Shown here: positions 27,701 to 38,076 of the stretch, one piece after another
Layout: each line of letters opens with the position of its first letter
How positions within the stretch are numbered: the stretch's first letter is position 1
NCBI RefSeq assembly: GCF_964340395.1
Contig: NC_135565.1
Span: forward strand, 21,609,709 to 21,664,708
Direction of reading: 5' to 3'
Origin: Glandiceps talaboti
Lineage: Eukaryota; Hemichordata; Enteropneusta; Spengelidae
Length of the DNA: 55,000 nucleotides
Made by a program: the position numbers and the translations under genes
The notes under the pieces: model-generated
The model's database searches: none
What the model saw: only the letters and a program-made list of their open reading frames with translations
What the model was told of the DNA's origin: nothing

Positions 27701-30488
27701 AGTTAGGATAGTGGAATAGTGTAGTAGTGATAGTCTACAGGTAGGCTATAGTTAGGATAGTAGAATAGTGTAGTAGTGATAGTCTACAGGTAGGCTATAG
27801 TTAGGATAGTAGAATAGTGTAGTAGTGATAGTCCTTGAAGTCTACAGGTAGGCTATAGTTAGGATAGTAGAATAGTGTAGTAGTGATAGTCTACAGGTAG
27901 GCTATAGTTAGGATAGTGGAATAGTGTAGTAGTGATAGTCTACAGGTAGGCTATAGTTAGGATAGTGGAATAGTGTAGTAGTGATAGTCTACAGGTAGGC
28001 TATAGTTAGGATAGTGGAATAGTGTAGTAGTGATAGTCTACAGGTAGACTATAGTTAGGATAGTGGAATAGTGTAGTAGTGATAGTCTACAGGTAGGCTA
28101 TAGTTAGGATAGTGGAATAGTGTAGTAGTGATAGTCTACAGGTAGGCTATAGTTAGGATAGTGGAATAGTGTAGTAGTGATAGTCTACAGGTAGGCTATA
28201 GTTAGGATAGTGGAATAGTGTAGTAGTGATAGTCCTTGAAGTCTACAGGTAGACTACAGTTAGGATAGTGGAATAGTGTAGTAGTGATAGTCTACAGGTA
28301 GGCTATAGTTTGGATAGTGGAATAGTGTAGTAGTGAATAGTCTACAGGTAGGCTATAGTTAGGATAGTAGAATAGTGTAGTAGTGATAGTCTACAGGTAG
28401 GCTATAGTTAGGATAGTGGAATAGTGTAGTAGTGATAGTCTACAGGTAGACTATAGTTAGGATAGTAGAATAGTGTAGTAGTGATAGTCTACAGGTAGGC
28501 TATAGTTAGGATAGTAGAATAGTGTAGTAGTGATATAGTCCTTGAAGTCTATAGGTAGACTATAGTTAGGATAGTGGAATAGTGTAGTAGTGATAGTCTA
28601 CAGGTAGGCTATAGTTAGGATAGTGGAATAGTGTAGTAGTGATAGTCTACAGGTAGGCTATAGTTAGGATAGTAGAATAATGTAGTAGTGATAGTCTACA
28701 GGTAGGCTATAGTTAGGATAGTAGAATAGTGTAGTAGTGATATAGTCCTTGAAGTCTATAGGTAGACTATAGTTAGGATAGTGGAATAGTGTAGTAGTGA
28801 TAGTCTACAGGTAGACTATAGTTAGGATAGTGGAATAGTGTAGTAGTGATAGTCCTTGAAGTCTACAGGTAGGCTATAGTTAGGATAGTAGAATAGTGTA
28901 GTAGTGATAGTCTACAGGTAGACTATAGTTAGGATAGTAGAATAGTGTAGTAGTGATATAGTCCTTGAACTCTATAGGTAGACTATAGTTAGGATAGTGG
29001 AATAGTGTAGTAGTGATAGTCTACAGGTAGACTATAGTTAGGATAGTGGAAGTGTAGTAGTGATAGTCCTTGAAGTCTACAGGTAGGCTATAGTTAGGAT
29101 AGTAGAATAGTGTAGTAGTGATAGTCTACAGGTAGGCTATAGTTAGGATAGTGGAATAGTGTAGTAGTGATAGTCTACAGGTAGACTATAGTTAGGATAG
29201 TAGAATAGTGTAGTAGTGATAGTCTACAGGTAGGCTATAGTTAGGATAGTGGAATAGTGTATTAGTGAATAGTCTACAGGTAGGCTATAGTTAGGGCAGT
29301 GGAATAGTGTAGTAGTGATAGTCTACGGGTAGGCTATAGTTAGGATAGTGGAATAGTGTAGTAGTGATAGTCTACAGGTAGACTATAGTTAGGACAGTGG
29401 AATAGTGTAGTAGTGATAGTCTACAGGTAGGCTATAGTTAGGATAGTGGAATAGTGTAGTAGTGAATAGTCTACAGGTAGACTATAGTTAGGATAGTGGA
29501 ATAGTGTAGTAGTGAATAGTCTACAGGTAGACTATAGTTAGGATAGTGGAATAGTGTAGTAGTGAATAGTCCTTGAAGTTTACAGGTAGACTACAGTATA
29601 TAATCTCACCTGTTCTATCAGATACTGCCATTGGAATATTTGACTTTTATATAATCTCACCTGTTCTATTAGATACTGTCATTGGAATATTTGACTTTTA
29701 TATAATCTCACCTGTTCTATCAGATACTGCCATTGGAATATGGGGAAATGTCTTTCCATCTTCAGTATACGGTATAAAATAAGGTTTGAGTTGTTCGTCA
29801 ATTTCAAAGGAATGAATGATATAATTATGTGCATCAGGATATGTCTCTCTGAAAAGCAACACTGACGATGCCACGTTTGCACCACAATCTAAGAAATATT
29901 TCTTTGGTCCTTGCAACTCTTCAACGTTTGTGTTGTCCCTGGAATTGAATGACAGGTTAGGTTAGGTTAGGATAGGACGTGACGTCACATGACATGATAT
30001 GATATATGATATACCTTTCAAATGACTTCTGCGCCTCAAGCGGCTTTGGCGCTCTATACATCTTCTTTATGATATGATATGATATGATATATGATATGAT
30101 ATATATGATATATGATATGATATATGATATATGATGATGTATGATATGACATGACATGACGATATGATATGATATGATATATGATATATGATATGATAAA
30201 GATATGATATATGATATGATAGGATAGGATATGATATGAGATATGATATGACATATGATATGATATGATATGATATGATATGATATGATATGATATGATA
30301 TGATATGATATGATATGATAAATTAGTCATTTACATAATTTATTGCTTTTAGTAATTAGGCTATACCGTAATAATTCACACTTCAATTTGAATATAATTA
30401 GTCCCAATAGGGGACGCTATTATAATTAGTCCACATAGGGGATGCTATTACAGTGGGCTCCATCCGTACATCCATCCATGTCTGTTTA

Positions 30489-30529
<41 letters not shown>

Positions 30530-30976
30530 TTCTCTGTCTGTCCAAGTGTGAATCCATCTGTGCGTCCTTAATGTCATTTTGCAGACATGCAATATCCAAC
30601 TTCTTTCAAACCAGTCACAAAGGTGACATGTGATATGGACATATGCATGTCAGCTTGTTTTGCGAAATATGCAAATTTGTCTGAATGGCAGCCATATTTG
30701 TGGTTTAAAATCAATATTTACGGCATAACTCAAACTGTAATACATACTGACGCCATTCAAGTAAGCCCCTATTACCAGATGCAAGCTTTTCACCAGCGTC
30801 ACCTTGTAGAATATTTCAGATACCTAAAGTATATTTTACCTGTTTTCATAAATGTGCACTGGGCTTTTTTCAGTCTTTACAATCTCATGTACAGGGGTTT
30901 GCCATTTAGCCAGGATGTAACCACCGACAAAGGCAAACAGGATAATCAGGTAGTTTGATTTGTAACTTGAAACCAT
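16532..30976 (-). CDS. Gene A: membrane-anchored FkbM methyltransferase with NodB-like C-terminal region, 498 aa
   Basis: Coding exons (minus strand): 30840-30976, 29712-29938, 20157-20457, 18645-18801, 17598-18054, 16532-16749; 1497 nt, intron phases 2, 1, 2, 0, 1. Residues 10-24 form one hydrophobic anchor after a short basic N terminus, suggesting a type II membrane protein. The FkbM domain spans about 58-274: SAM motif DCGANVASS (63-71), SFEID (89-93) and LKLDVEGAE (196-204). Residues 275-498 match no domain I am sure of. The order of strands, EIGLRMGRH (352-360), ILPSG (395-399) and ILSLDS (461-466) follow NodB deacetylases, but the DD pair and the first His are absent, so I infer a pseudoenzyme fold. 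Likely an O-methyltransferase acting on a glycan in the secretory pathway; the substrate is unknown. Paralogue B lies upstream in transcription order. All exons are intact. Confidence 0.88.
17150..17476. repeat. (ACAG)n then (ACAT)n microsatellite in gene A intron 5
   Basis: ACAG to 17201, then ACAT with an inner ATCC block (17377-17410). It occupies the same intron position where gene B has (GA)n/(GACA)n. Confidence 0.95.
17598..18054 (-). CDS. Gene A exon 5 (NodB-like region, residues 275-427)
   Basis: Acceptor is TTCACAG|GTT. Encodes [33 protein letters not shown] and TYILPSG, which parallel the consecutive NodB motifs 1-3 with most catalytic positions changed. Donor is GAAG|GTGTGC, phase 1. 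Confidence 0.88.
18345..18608. mobile_element. Palindromic MITE with ATAGGGAACTTGCAA ends, copy 1
   Basis: About 260 bp bounded by inverted ATAGGGAACTTGCAA, non-coding, with an internal palindromic AT-rich centre. Lies in gene A intron 4. Gene B intron 4 is about 250 bases shorter, matching absence of the element. The target duplication is unclear. Confidence 0.75.
18645..18801 (-). CDS. Gene A exon 4 (residues 222-274)
   Basis: Acceptor is CTACACAG|A, then FYGEFHP and [10 protein letters not shown], typical of the last strands of FkbM proteins. Ends in phase 0 at GAG|GTAATA. Confidence 0.88.
19826..20007. repeat. (GA)n/(GACA)n microsatellite in gene A intron 3
   Basis: GA tract with GGAGAC interruptions grading into GACA; starts just after a C run at 19803. 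Confidence 0.92.
20157..20457 (-). CDS. Gene A exon 3 (residues 122-222)
   Basis: Acceptor is CATTTCAG|GG. Encodes [10 protein letters not shown], then [15 protein letters not shown], the FkbM D-x-EGaE motif. Donor is AA|GTACGT, phase 2. Confidence 0.9.
20691..20728. repeat. (GT)n microsatellite in gene A intron 2
   Basis: About 19 GT units near where homology with gene B intron 2 ends. Confidence 0.9.
21091..21351. mobile_element. Palindromic MITE with ATAGGGAACTTGCAA ends, copy 2
   Basis: Same element as at 18345 in inverted orientation (it begins with the end of copy 1, TTGCAATCCAGACTGAGCAT on one strand). Lies in gene A intron 2. Confidence 0.75.
21721..22007 (-). mobile_element. tRNA-derived SINE
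   Basis: Read on the minus strand it has an A box (TGGTTAGAGTGG, 21977-21988), a B box (GGTTCGAGCC, 21943-21952), a conserved body with TCCTTGGGCAAGG and ATTGGGTACCTGG as seen in several invertebrate SINE families, and a 3' (ATT)n tail at 21721-21753. It lies in gene A intron 2 in the same orientation as the gene; gene B has no copy at this place. Confidence 0.82.
22660..29592. repeat. 49-bp minisatellite array, about 140 units, in gene A intron 2
   Basis: Unit is roughly TAGTCTACAGGTAGGCTATA, GTTAGGATAGTGGAATAG, TGTAGTAGTGA. Some units carry CCTTGAAGTC insertions. Many units hold the inverted pair AGTCTAC/GTAGACT with a two-base loop. The first units (22660-22800) are longer and slightly different. 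Gene B intron 2 lacks this array. Confidence 0.95.
29597..29711. repeat. Two to three units of the 51-bp minisatellite in gene A
   Basis: Two extra copies of the exon 2 end plus donor follow gene A exon 2 and then abut the 49-bp array. This is the unexpanded counterpart of the gene B array. Confidence 0.92.
29712..29938 (-). CDS. Gene A exon 2 (SAM-binding motifs)
   Basis: Acceptor is AATTCCAG|GGAC. Encodes [14 protein letters not shown] and [11 protein letters not shown], the SAM-binding core. Ends phase 1 at GAACAG|GTGAGA. Two further partial copies of this exon end lie just inside the intron (29597-29711). Confidence 0.9.
30062..30320. repeat. (GATAT)n pentanucleotide array in gene A intron 1
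   Basis: GATAT units with TATATGATAT variants; gene B intron 1 has the related array. Confidence 0.93.
30483..30530. repeat. (CTGT)n microsatellite in gene A intron 1
   Basis: Twelve units with a TTTC interruption. Confidence 0.9.
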
Positions 30977-30991
30977 TGTTTGAATGTGGTC
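30840..30991 (-). CDS. Gene A exon 1 (5' UTR end, residues 1-46)
   Basis: Acceptor TTTGCAG|GACC at 30991 leaves 15 nt of 5' UTR before the ATG at 30974-30976 (context AACAATGG), so an upstream non-coding exon exists. Encodes the signal anchor [13 protein letters not shown]. The donor ACAG|GTAAAA (phase 2) was chosen because the earlier GTAAAG breaks the frame into exon 2. Confidence 0.85.
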
Positions 30992-30999
30992 CTGCAAAG

Positions 31000-32010
31000 A
31001 AAATGTATGAAATAAATAATCTACGTATGTAGTCTAATTTGAATCGATAGCAGATTTCTTCAGAGATGTTTACCGAGATTGTGGCTGGTAAAATTAGAAT
31101 TCTCTGTGTAGTCATATGTAGGATTTCCAGGTGATGAAACTAGATGAAATCGCATGGTGTTCGTTTTCAAACATTGACGAAGAACACAAAGAATTGGCAT
31201 ACAATGATAGCCTGGCCCCTGAACAACATTTTATGTCCAGCTGTATATCTATGCATCTATCCATTCATCCGGGAATACGAACATGGTAAGAAATGCTAGT
31301 AACCTGATTGTTTAATGGAGGATGGGGCGGGGTGTTAAATGCAAATTCAAATTTCTCGATGGCCGATTACTTCAGACTCAGAAGCAATCTCCAAATGTTT
31401 CCATTTGGACATGACACACTTAATAATTACGTCTGTTACTAGGCAAGGTCTAACACAATTGTAAATCTTTCTAAATGAAGATTAAATAGATATTATACAC
31501 GGCTGAACATTGCACCAATACGCTCCCAGTTATTTTGGCGATTTCGAAATGACCTTATGAGACACGTGCGACGACATTTTTGATTACCACGAAAAAATGT
31601 TCGTCGGCAATAGTCGTCTGGAAAGCACAACGTTAATGACATCTTTTTTATAGTATTAGCTCATATCCTATGCACTAAACATTTCTAAAGTTATGTTCAA
31701 ATGATAAATAAGTAGAAAATGACAAAACTAACCTTACATTACCATTCCTAAAGGTCAGGATTTCAGTAGTGTACAGTTGCAGCGTATATCACAGAATACA
31801 CACACACAAAGTACATTTAACCTTAATGGCTTTGACTTGTCATTTGCATACTACCGAGTCTAATGGTCAGGTCAACTCGGCACCACTGACCTTTACAAAC
31901 TGCTACTTTCTTTACCAATACTAGTTATGATAATAAAACATCACCAAATCATCAGTTGTAACGATTTGTTATTACAAATTTGTTTGAGGGTGCTGTGTAT
32001 AGTGTAACAC
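31000..32010. other. Upstream region of gene A
   Basis: The first roughly 100 bases match the corresponding region of gene B (GCAGATTTCTTCA and GGCTGGTAAAAT shared). Beyond that, nothing recognised. The upstream 5' UTR exon and promoter were not found. Confidence 0.5.
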
Positions 32011-32170
32011 TTAGATTGGTGTTGAAAATTCTCCATCAACAGCAATACGTTGTTGTTGCATGGTTAGAAGGGATTTCACCCACTTTATAATTTTACCACG
32101 AATTCCGTAATAGTGCAATTTCTGAAGTAGGCATTGGTGTGGAACGACATCGAATGCTTTTGAAAAGACA
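32011..32170 (-). mobile_element. LINE reverse-transcriptase fragment
   Basis: Minus-strand frame reads FSKAFDVVPHQCLLQKLHYY, then GIRGKIIKWVKSLL and QRIAVDGEFS. This is the block around the first catalytic Asp of Jockey/CR1-type non-LTR reverse transcriptases. It is truncated on both sides. Confidence 0.8.
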
Positions 32171-32249
32171 CTTCGATTTATCAAAAAAATTGACGAGGAA
32201 CGTTTCAGATTAGTATATTTACACCTTGGTATAATTGGGGAAATTAACC

Positions 32250-33130
32250 AAGTGCATATGATGTAAGTGTTTTTTATATAGAGTTTTGGGGACAAGCAAT
32301 TCACTCATTACATTATTGTTGTTTCGATCAAAGGTTAAGGTCATTGTCAAAATTCAAGGTCATCTCAATTTTTCGTAATTATTAAAACACCGTCGGTATG
32401 TTTTCGATAGCTAACATTAGACATGATCTTTAGAGATGAAAATCACTCAGAAAATAGCAAATTATATAGTCCTTCAGGAAAAATACAGCAAAGGCATATG
32501 CGGTGTTGATTTTATTATAAACTATTGTTACCAAGACAACCGGTATCAAGATCACCAAAATATGAAAGTACTGAATATCTCATGGTCCCGAAGTGCTACA
32601 GATATGATATGATGCAAGTGTCTATATATAAGTTTTAGGGGACGGACGACTCACCTATCACATGATCTTTTCGATCCAAGGTCAAGGTCATAGTCTAATT
32701 ACAAGGACACCGCAATATTTTCATTTTTTTAATGGAAACATTCACAAGAGTTTTCCCTAACTACCACCAAGACATGTGTAAGCCTGCAAATCGGTCTCAA
32801 ATAGCAAAATATACAGTCTTTCAGAAAATTTCTATCAAAAGCATATTTTGGCTTTGCTTCGTAACAAAATTCTGTTCCCAAGACAACTGGTATCAAGATC
32901 TGTGATTATACCAAATATGGAAATACTGAATATCTCATGGTCTTTAAGTGCTATAGATATGATGGAAGTGTCCATATATAGGCTTTAGAGGACGGACAAC
33001 TCACTTACCACATGACCTCACCCCAATTTTCACTTTTATTGAAACACCCACTGTAGTTTTTTGCTATAAACTACCACAGACATGTAAGGCCACAAATCAG
33101 ATAGCAAATTATATAATCTGTCATAAATTT
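32250..33130. repeat. Diverged roughly 345-bp tandem repeat, about 2.5 copies
   Basis: Copies start near 32256, 32601 and 32953 with GATGNAAGTGT, TATATA, GTTTTAGGGGACGGACGACT and GGTCAAGGTCAT. Non-coding. Confidence 0.6.
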
Positions 33131-33508
33131 TGTAGCAAAGGTGTTTTTAGGGTTAGCTTACCATGGGACAAGGGAATTGTCTAGAAACAGGTGCTGGAAT
33201 GGAATGACGCCTGTACAACCAATTACTAACTTATGAAGACAGCTAATCGTACTTTATTGACATCTAACAAAAAAAAACCTGTCCTACATTCCATACATAA
33301 TCGCTCGAATTTGATATTGACCTTCATTTGATAGGTCATTTATAATAGGAAGAGGTATGATTGGTTAGTATAAATTTGATTTTGAGATTAATTAATTTGA
33401 CGTAATTTGATTGCTTCTGTACATTGCAGTCAGGATCCTAAATTTTCTTCTTTTTTTCTTTTTACATGGTGTGATTTTCACGAATATGTATGCTCCGCTA
33501 CAGAAACT

Positions 33509-33597
33509 ATATTTCTCACGGCTTATAGTGTCTGACAAGTGTGAACTAGATATCTATATTTCTCACGGCTTAAAGTGTCTGACAAGTGTGAACAAGA
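33509..33597. repeat. 46-bp direct duplication
   Basis: Two copies of TATATTTCTCACGGCTTATA plus GTGTCTGACAAGTGTGAAC, with one base difference in the core. Confidence 0.75.
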
Positions 33598-33649
33598 TTT
33601 CATCCCACATTCCATATCAATACGCGACTGAGAGTCATGTTTATATATA

Positions 33650-33651
33650 GC

Positions 33652-33728
<77 letters not shown>
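33650..33728. repeat. (ATTG)n microsatellite
   Basis: Nineteen nearly perfect ATTG units. Confidence 0.93.
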
Positions 33729-33890
33729 CCTGTAGTAGTAAGTTGAAGTATTTATAGAGTTATGGCTTAAGTAACATGATTGGAACGGCCTGATCTACAT
33801 ATCGCTTGTCCAGTAGATGATAATAACTGAAAGTTTACCAATATGCAGTGCAAACAGGCCAACAAAGCCATATAGCTGATTTTTGTTCTC

Positions 33891-33970
33891 TAATGACTTA
33901 TTACATTTTTTGACAGACAAGTAAACAAAGTAATGACTTATTACATTTTTTGACAGACAAGTAAACAAAG
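33891..33970. repeat. 40-bp direct duplication
   Basis: Two copies of TAATGACTTATTACATTTTT plus TGACAGACAAGTAAACAAAG. Confidence 0.85.
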
Positions 33971-34175
33971 AAATGACGTGTGGAACTTGGTGCCACTAAT
34001 CATATCCTGTGACCTTGGTATTTATAAACGTACATGGAAACAACAATATTTTAATGCGGAGTGAAGGATCCTAAATTTGACTCAAACTCAGTGTATATTC
34101 AAGCTCACAGTATATTTCATTCCAGATACTTACTTACAAAAGCATTGAATGAGTCGTGGTTGTATTTTAGTCCAT

Positions 34176-34625
34176 TTTTACTGCACTGTCACAGAGAGTA
34201 TTATAACGTATGCCATCACCATATGGTCTAACAACATTACCAACGATGAGCCGAATGCACTTGAGAGAGTCGTCCGGACAGCACAGAGAATCATCGGTAC
34301 AGAATTACCATCCTAACAATCAATCAATCTATCATTCCAGATCCATTCGCAAAACTACATCCATTACTAAGTATTTACTATTTGTTTTAGTTTCATGTTA
34401 TTTGTCTCTGTATTTGTATCTTTAGCATTATGTGTATTTTAAATCTTTTGATGTGTTATATTAATTTCATCACTTGCATTTTCTTTCCAATGTTTTATTC
34501 AATTGTTCTTTTCTTTCCAATCTTCAATTTTCAATTTCCTTCACCTCTTTTAATGACTGTACGTGGAAAGCCAATTTCTAATGCATGTTATCCAAATGGC
34601 AATAAAGTTCTATATTATTATATAC
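34176..34625 (+). mobile_element. LINE 3' end: RT C terminus and 3' tail
   Basis: The frame 34176-34316 reads ESIITYAITIWSNN and ALERVVRTAQRIIGTELPS, the conserved C-terminal block of many CR1/Rex-like ORF2 proteins. A frameshift then leads to IYHSRSIRKT. About 200 bases of 3' UTR follow, ending near AATGGCAATAAAGTTCTAT, a usual LINE tail. The 5' part is missing. Confidence 0.72.
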
Positions 34626-34879
34626 AAGCCCTCACTGCGAACTTCGTTCGCTTATAGTATCAAAAGAAAGCCCGAACGTCTAGCAGCAAGATCACAAGAC
34701 TAGATTACAATTTCATATGTAGTTAATAAATTGCATAAGGTCGTCAAGTTTGAGTGAAGCTGCACCAACGCCGTCATCAATAAATAGTTTATATAGATCA
34801 GGTAAGATCCCTTGATACGAGCTGAAAATAAGAATAAGGTGTTCTTGATAAGACATAAATAAACAAGCATAACTAGGTC

Positions 34880-34986
34880 CCAATCTGATTAAAATCCGAT
34901 GTAGATGTCGGCTAATCGTCCATTGCTATTTAATCTTCGTTATTTTGCTTGAATTGACCTTCGTTAGTACATGTTTATCGCGAGTG
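34880..34986. mobile_element. Half-length foldback element inserted in the Penelope RT
   Basis: One arm of the CAATCTG foldback family (compare 35998 and 38569), flanked by AACTAGGTC at 34871-34879 and 34987-34995. Removing it and one duplication brings the RT segments before and after together, apart from a one-base frame slip. The second arm is missing. Confidence 0.7.
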
Positions 34987-35394
34987 AACTAGGTCAAGAC
35001 AACTCCCCATAGCAACGCCGCGTTTCTGCACAAAATACCTGTCATTAAAGGTGAAATAATTACAGGTAAGAACAAGTTCAGCCAATCTCAGAAGTACGTG
35101 GGCGGGAGGGTCAAGTACAGGTCTTAAATTAAGGTAGTGTTCGATTGCAACTAAACCTTCATTATGTGGTATGGAAGTATACAAGGACTCAACGTCCACA
35201 GAAAAAAAGGTGTCGTGGCTAATGTAGGTAGGCTGAGATGCCACAATAGGTCGTGAAAGGGCGTAACGCGCGATGTGTTGTAGGGCAGTTACAAGCTGAA
35301 ACGATGGGCCTACCAGGAATGTCAACCTTTTGTATCTTGGGTAGTAAATAAAACACGGCTGTCCTAGGTCGACGGACTATACGGTTGCGTGCTT

Positions 35395-35465
35395 CTGTAT
35401 GTATGTATGTACGTATGTATGTATGTATGTATGTATGCCTGTCTGCCCGTGTGTCTGCCTGTCTT
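35395..35465. repeat. (TATG)n/(TCTG)n tract within the Penelope relic
   Basis: Interrupts the RT-like frame and marks decay of that element. Confidence 0.85.
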
Positions 35466-35997
35466 ATTTGTCTCCATCTCACTCTGTCTGAGGAGAATAC
35501 AATTGACTTTTTCAAATCCCAGTCGTTTACCCTGTACGTTTGCAAAATTGTTCACTTCATTTACCTGCCATATATGTAATTATTAGGCAGTCGATAGCAA
35601 GCAGTGTGTGTATGTCTAACAAAATATATCTTCATAGGTTAAAATGTAGACAATATAGCCATACTGTTGTATAATAATGTATTGAGAGCATAATTCGGGT
35701 ATTGAAACCAAGTTTCAAGTATTTTATGGCCTTCGATAATGTGTTTGGTTTGAAATTATATGTCTCCCACATGTCCTTATTTTTTTAAAGAGCGTTCACC
35801 ATGGGAGGGACGCAAACTCTCCGTAGCTATCGTGTGGGATGCTGTTTTTGCCCAACATCAATATTGAAAGAGAAAAACCTGCTGGCTTAGTCTCTCCAAG
35901 TACAGGTTACAGCCCAATGTGATATACAATCTATATTAGTAAAGAAATCTCTTATTGTTGTGTGTTGACACTGAAGTTGATTGTGTGCCATAGAATT

Positions 35998-36217
35998 CAA
36001 TCTGATTAAAATCCGATGTAGATGTCGGCTAATCGTGCATTGCTATCTTACCATCGTTATTTAGCTTGAATTGACCTTCGTAGTACATGTTTACATTTTT
36101 AAGCCTGATCGCCTAAAAATGTAAACATGTACTACGAAGGTCAATTCAAGCTAAATAACGATGGTAAGATAGCAATGCACGATTAGCCGACATCTACATC
36201 GGATTTTAATCAGATTG
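35998..36217. mobile_element. Foldback (MITE-like) element, CAATCTG family, complete
   Basis: Near-perfect inverted repeat about 100 bases per arm, starting CAATCTGATTAAAATCCGAT and ending with its complement. The 9-bp target duplication CATAGAATT lies at 35989-35997 and 36218-36226. Non-coding. A 9-bp duplication suggests mobilisation by a Mutator-type transposase; that is an inference. Confidence 0.85.
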
Positions 36218-36229
36218 CATAGAATTGTA

Positions 36230-37155
36230 CATCTCCAGAATGCTGGAAGTGGGGCACTGTATAATTACAAGTATTTAAAAGGTATGTGTAGTTTGGGGGA
36301 GGGGGCTACGAAAAATCTTGACCGCAGTTTTATTTACCTTCCCGGTCTTACTTCTATTTGCAAGCAGGATCGGGACTAAAAGTACTACACACAGACAAAC
36401 ATGTTATTATGATAAAACATTAACAGCTAAGTCACGGCATCATGAAAATCGATCCATCAAAAACTGTTTTAAATATCAGCAAAACTCAAAATTGAGTGAT
36501 AAACTTACCGGTGTTTTTCTTTTTGTTTTGGTGATGAATTCTTCTATCCTTGGCCACTTGGGCTTTATTATCCACTGCAGCGAACTTGTGTTACATCAAC
36601 GATATTTTGTAAAGTGAAAGCATGACCCCTTAACATTCGGTGTACGCTCAATCTTTAGAAACACAAGTATTTGAATCAACCTATACCTCATGGTGAGCTA
36701 TGGTGAGCCTCGTTTTGAAACGAAAGTAATATCACGTGGTGTGACGCTTGATCGTTGTCGTTCAAAACGCAAACAAACCTATTTTCATTCCAATCGATTC
36801 AATGCCAACGTGTGTTATCAACATTGTAGCAGGTCATCATCTCAACCCTTACCATCGCAAACCACGCCATGTATGTAGTCTCAGTAACCTCAGACTTTAA
36901 GCTTGTCATTGGGGGTTCTACACCCTCAACGTCACAGGTCAGGGTAACCGAGACTATGCATATGCATCAATATATATCAAAGCGTAATTTTAAACATTCA
37001 TATAAAACAGATTGAATATAAGGCTAAATTTGAAATATTGCTTATTATTGCACACAATGTTTCATTTGTTAAATTCTAATGACTATTACTATAAATGCTA
37101 TATCACCTACTGAATAACCTTTGACCTTTTCATCTGGAACGCGTTTACGTAAACA
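36230..37155. other. Intergenic stretch between genes A and B
   Basis: No gene or repeat recognised before the CAACA array. Confidence 0.45.
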
Positions 37156-37156
37156 T

Positions 37157-37230
37157 CACAACACAACACAACACAACACAACACAACACAACACAACACA
37201 ACACAACACAACACAACACAACACAAAACA
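37157..37230. repeat. (CAACA)n pentanucleotide repeat
   Basis: About 14 units, upstream of the unidentified open frame. Confidence 0.9.
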
Positions 37231-37399
37231 AAACAACACAGCACAGCAAAAAAATTAGGGCTTACGGAGGGCATTAATTTTCATTATGTTTTTATAAATT
37301 TTGTCAAACTCCAAATGTTTACTCTCTGAGTTAGGGTGACAGATTTTCAGTCGTGAAACAGATCTCGAGTCACCTGTTAGATAATTATTTATCTTCTAG

Positions 37400-37912
37400 G
37401 ATGCAGCCCTTGGACTAATATCCCAAGACGTTTTGTTCTTGAACGAGAAATTGTCACTTTATTTAGCCAAGTCATTTTCGTACATTCTGGTCCTAAACAT
37501 ATTGCAATGTTATATTTTAGCTGTGCAAATAATCCTGTGTTATCAATAAATACTGAAACTGCACGCAATGCGATTACTTTCCTCCATGAGTGTCTGCCAT
37601 CTTTTTTGTTTTTCATCTCCAATATTCTAAAAGTGCCTGCAGTAGGCAAAATGTTTTTACTCTTGAATGCACCCAGTATATACAAGAAGAGTATGAAATC
37701 TATACGAAAAATGGAATTCCTAGGAACAGAAGACGCTAATTGCGTAGCGATGTTGAAAACAAAGATAACTGATGGCGAATTGCTGAGAAAAATAACCTGA
37801 GAACTAACCGAAAATCTACACCAAATTAATGACGGGTTTACATCTTTCGATCTGAATGTGAATCCAAAAAAACAAATATTCAGTCCATACCTGACCTGGC
37901 CAGTGTAGACAG
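37400..37912 (+). pseudogene. Unidentified open frame, possible exon or gene relic
   Basis: After an acceptor-like TTATCTTCTAG at 37399, a plus-strand frame stays open to a TGA at 37798-37800, then the same frame continues open to a TAG at 37910-37912. Readable stretches include FVLEREIVTLFSQVIFVHSG, ITFLHECLPSFLFF, GKMFLLLNAPSIYKKSMKS and KITDGELLRKI. The order of the last three is faintly like the second half of a CRAL-TRIO (Sec14) domain, but I would not assign it. The minus strand is also open across the same 540 bases (180 codons), so composition alone could explain part of the openness. It lies alone between genes A and B. It could be a coding exon, a decayed gene or chance. Confidence 0.35.
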
Positions 37913-37950
37913 AGGAATGTTTAAGGGTCAAAGGTGCTGACGATGACGCA

Positions 37951-38076
37951 AAGTGTCAAAGATGAGGCGAGACAACGAATGAACAACTATAAACAACTAT
38001 ACCTAGAAATTAAAAAGTGTCAAAGATGAGGCGAGACAACGAATGAACAACTATAAACAACTATACCTAGAATTTA
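37951..38076. repeat. 64-bp direct duplication
   Basis: Two nearly identical copies beginning AAGTGTCAAAGATGAGGCGA, just after the unidentified open frame. Confidence 0.85.

Larger units (their letters stand above)
34713..35545 (-). mobile_element. Penelope-like element reverse-transcriptase relic
   Basis: Minus-strand pieces in order: AVFYLLPKIQKVDIPGRPIV (about 35380-35310), FFSVDVESLYTSIPHNEGL (35205-35150), YFTFNDRYFVQKRGVAMGS (about 35060-35005), then LYKLFIDDGVGAASLKLDD with the catalytic IDD motif, ending at a stop at 34713-34715. It is broken by frameshifts, by a TATG/TCTG microsatellite near 35395-35465 and by a foldback insertion at 34880-34986. The motif order fits the Penelope-like reverse transcriptase; no endonuclease is found downstream. 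Confidence 0.75.

Noticed and set aside
22660-29592. CRISPR-like appearance of regularly spaced repeats
   Set aside because: Units are contiguous with no unique spacers and lie in a eukaryotic intron; it is a minisatellite.
30861-30900. Earlier splice donor GTAAAG in exon 1 of genes A and B
   Set aside because: It would end exon 1 in phase 0, but exon 2 needs phase 2; the later ACAG|GTAAAA fits in both genes.
37389-37931. Antisense 180-codon frame as the real gene
   Set aside because: Rich in Phe, Ile and Ser with no recognisable motif; the plus strand reads more like protein and has the acceptor-like site. Not excluded entirely.
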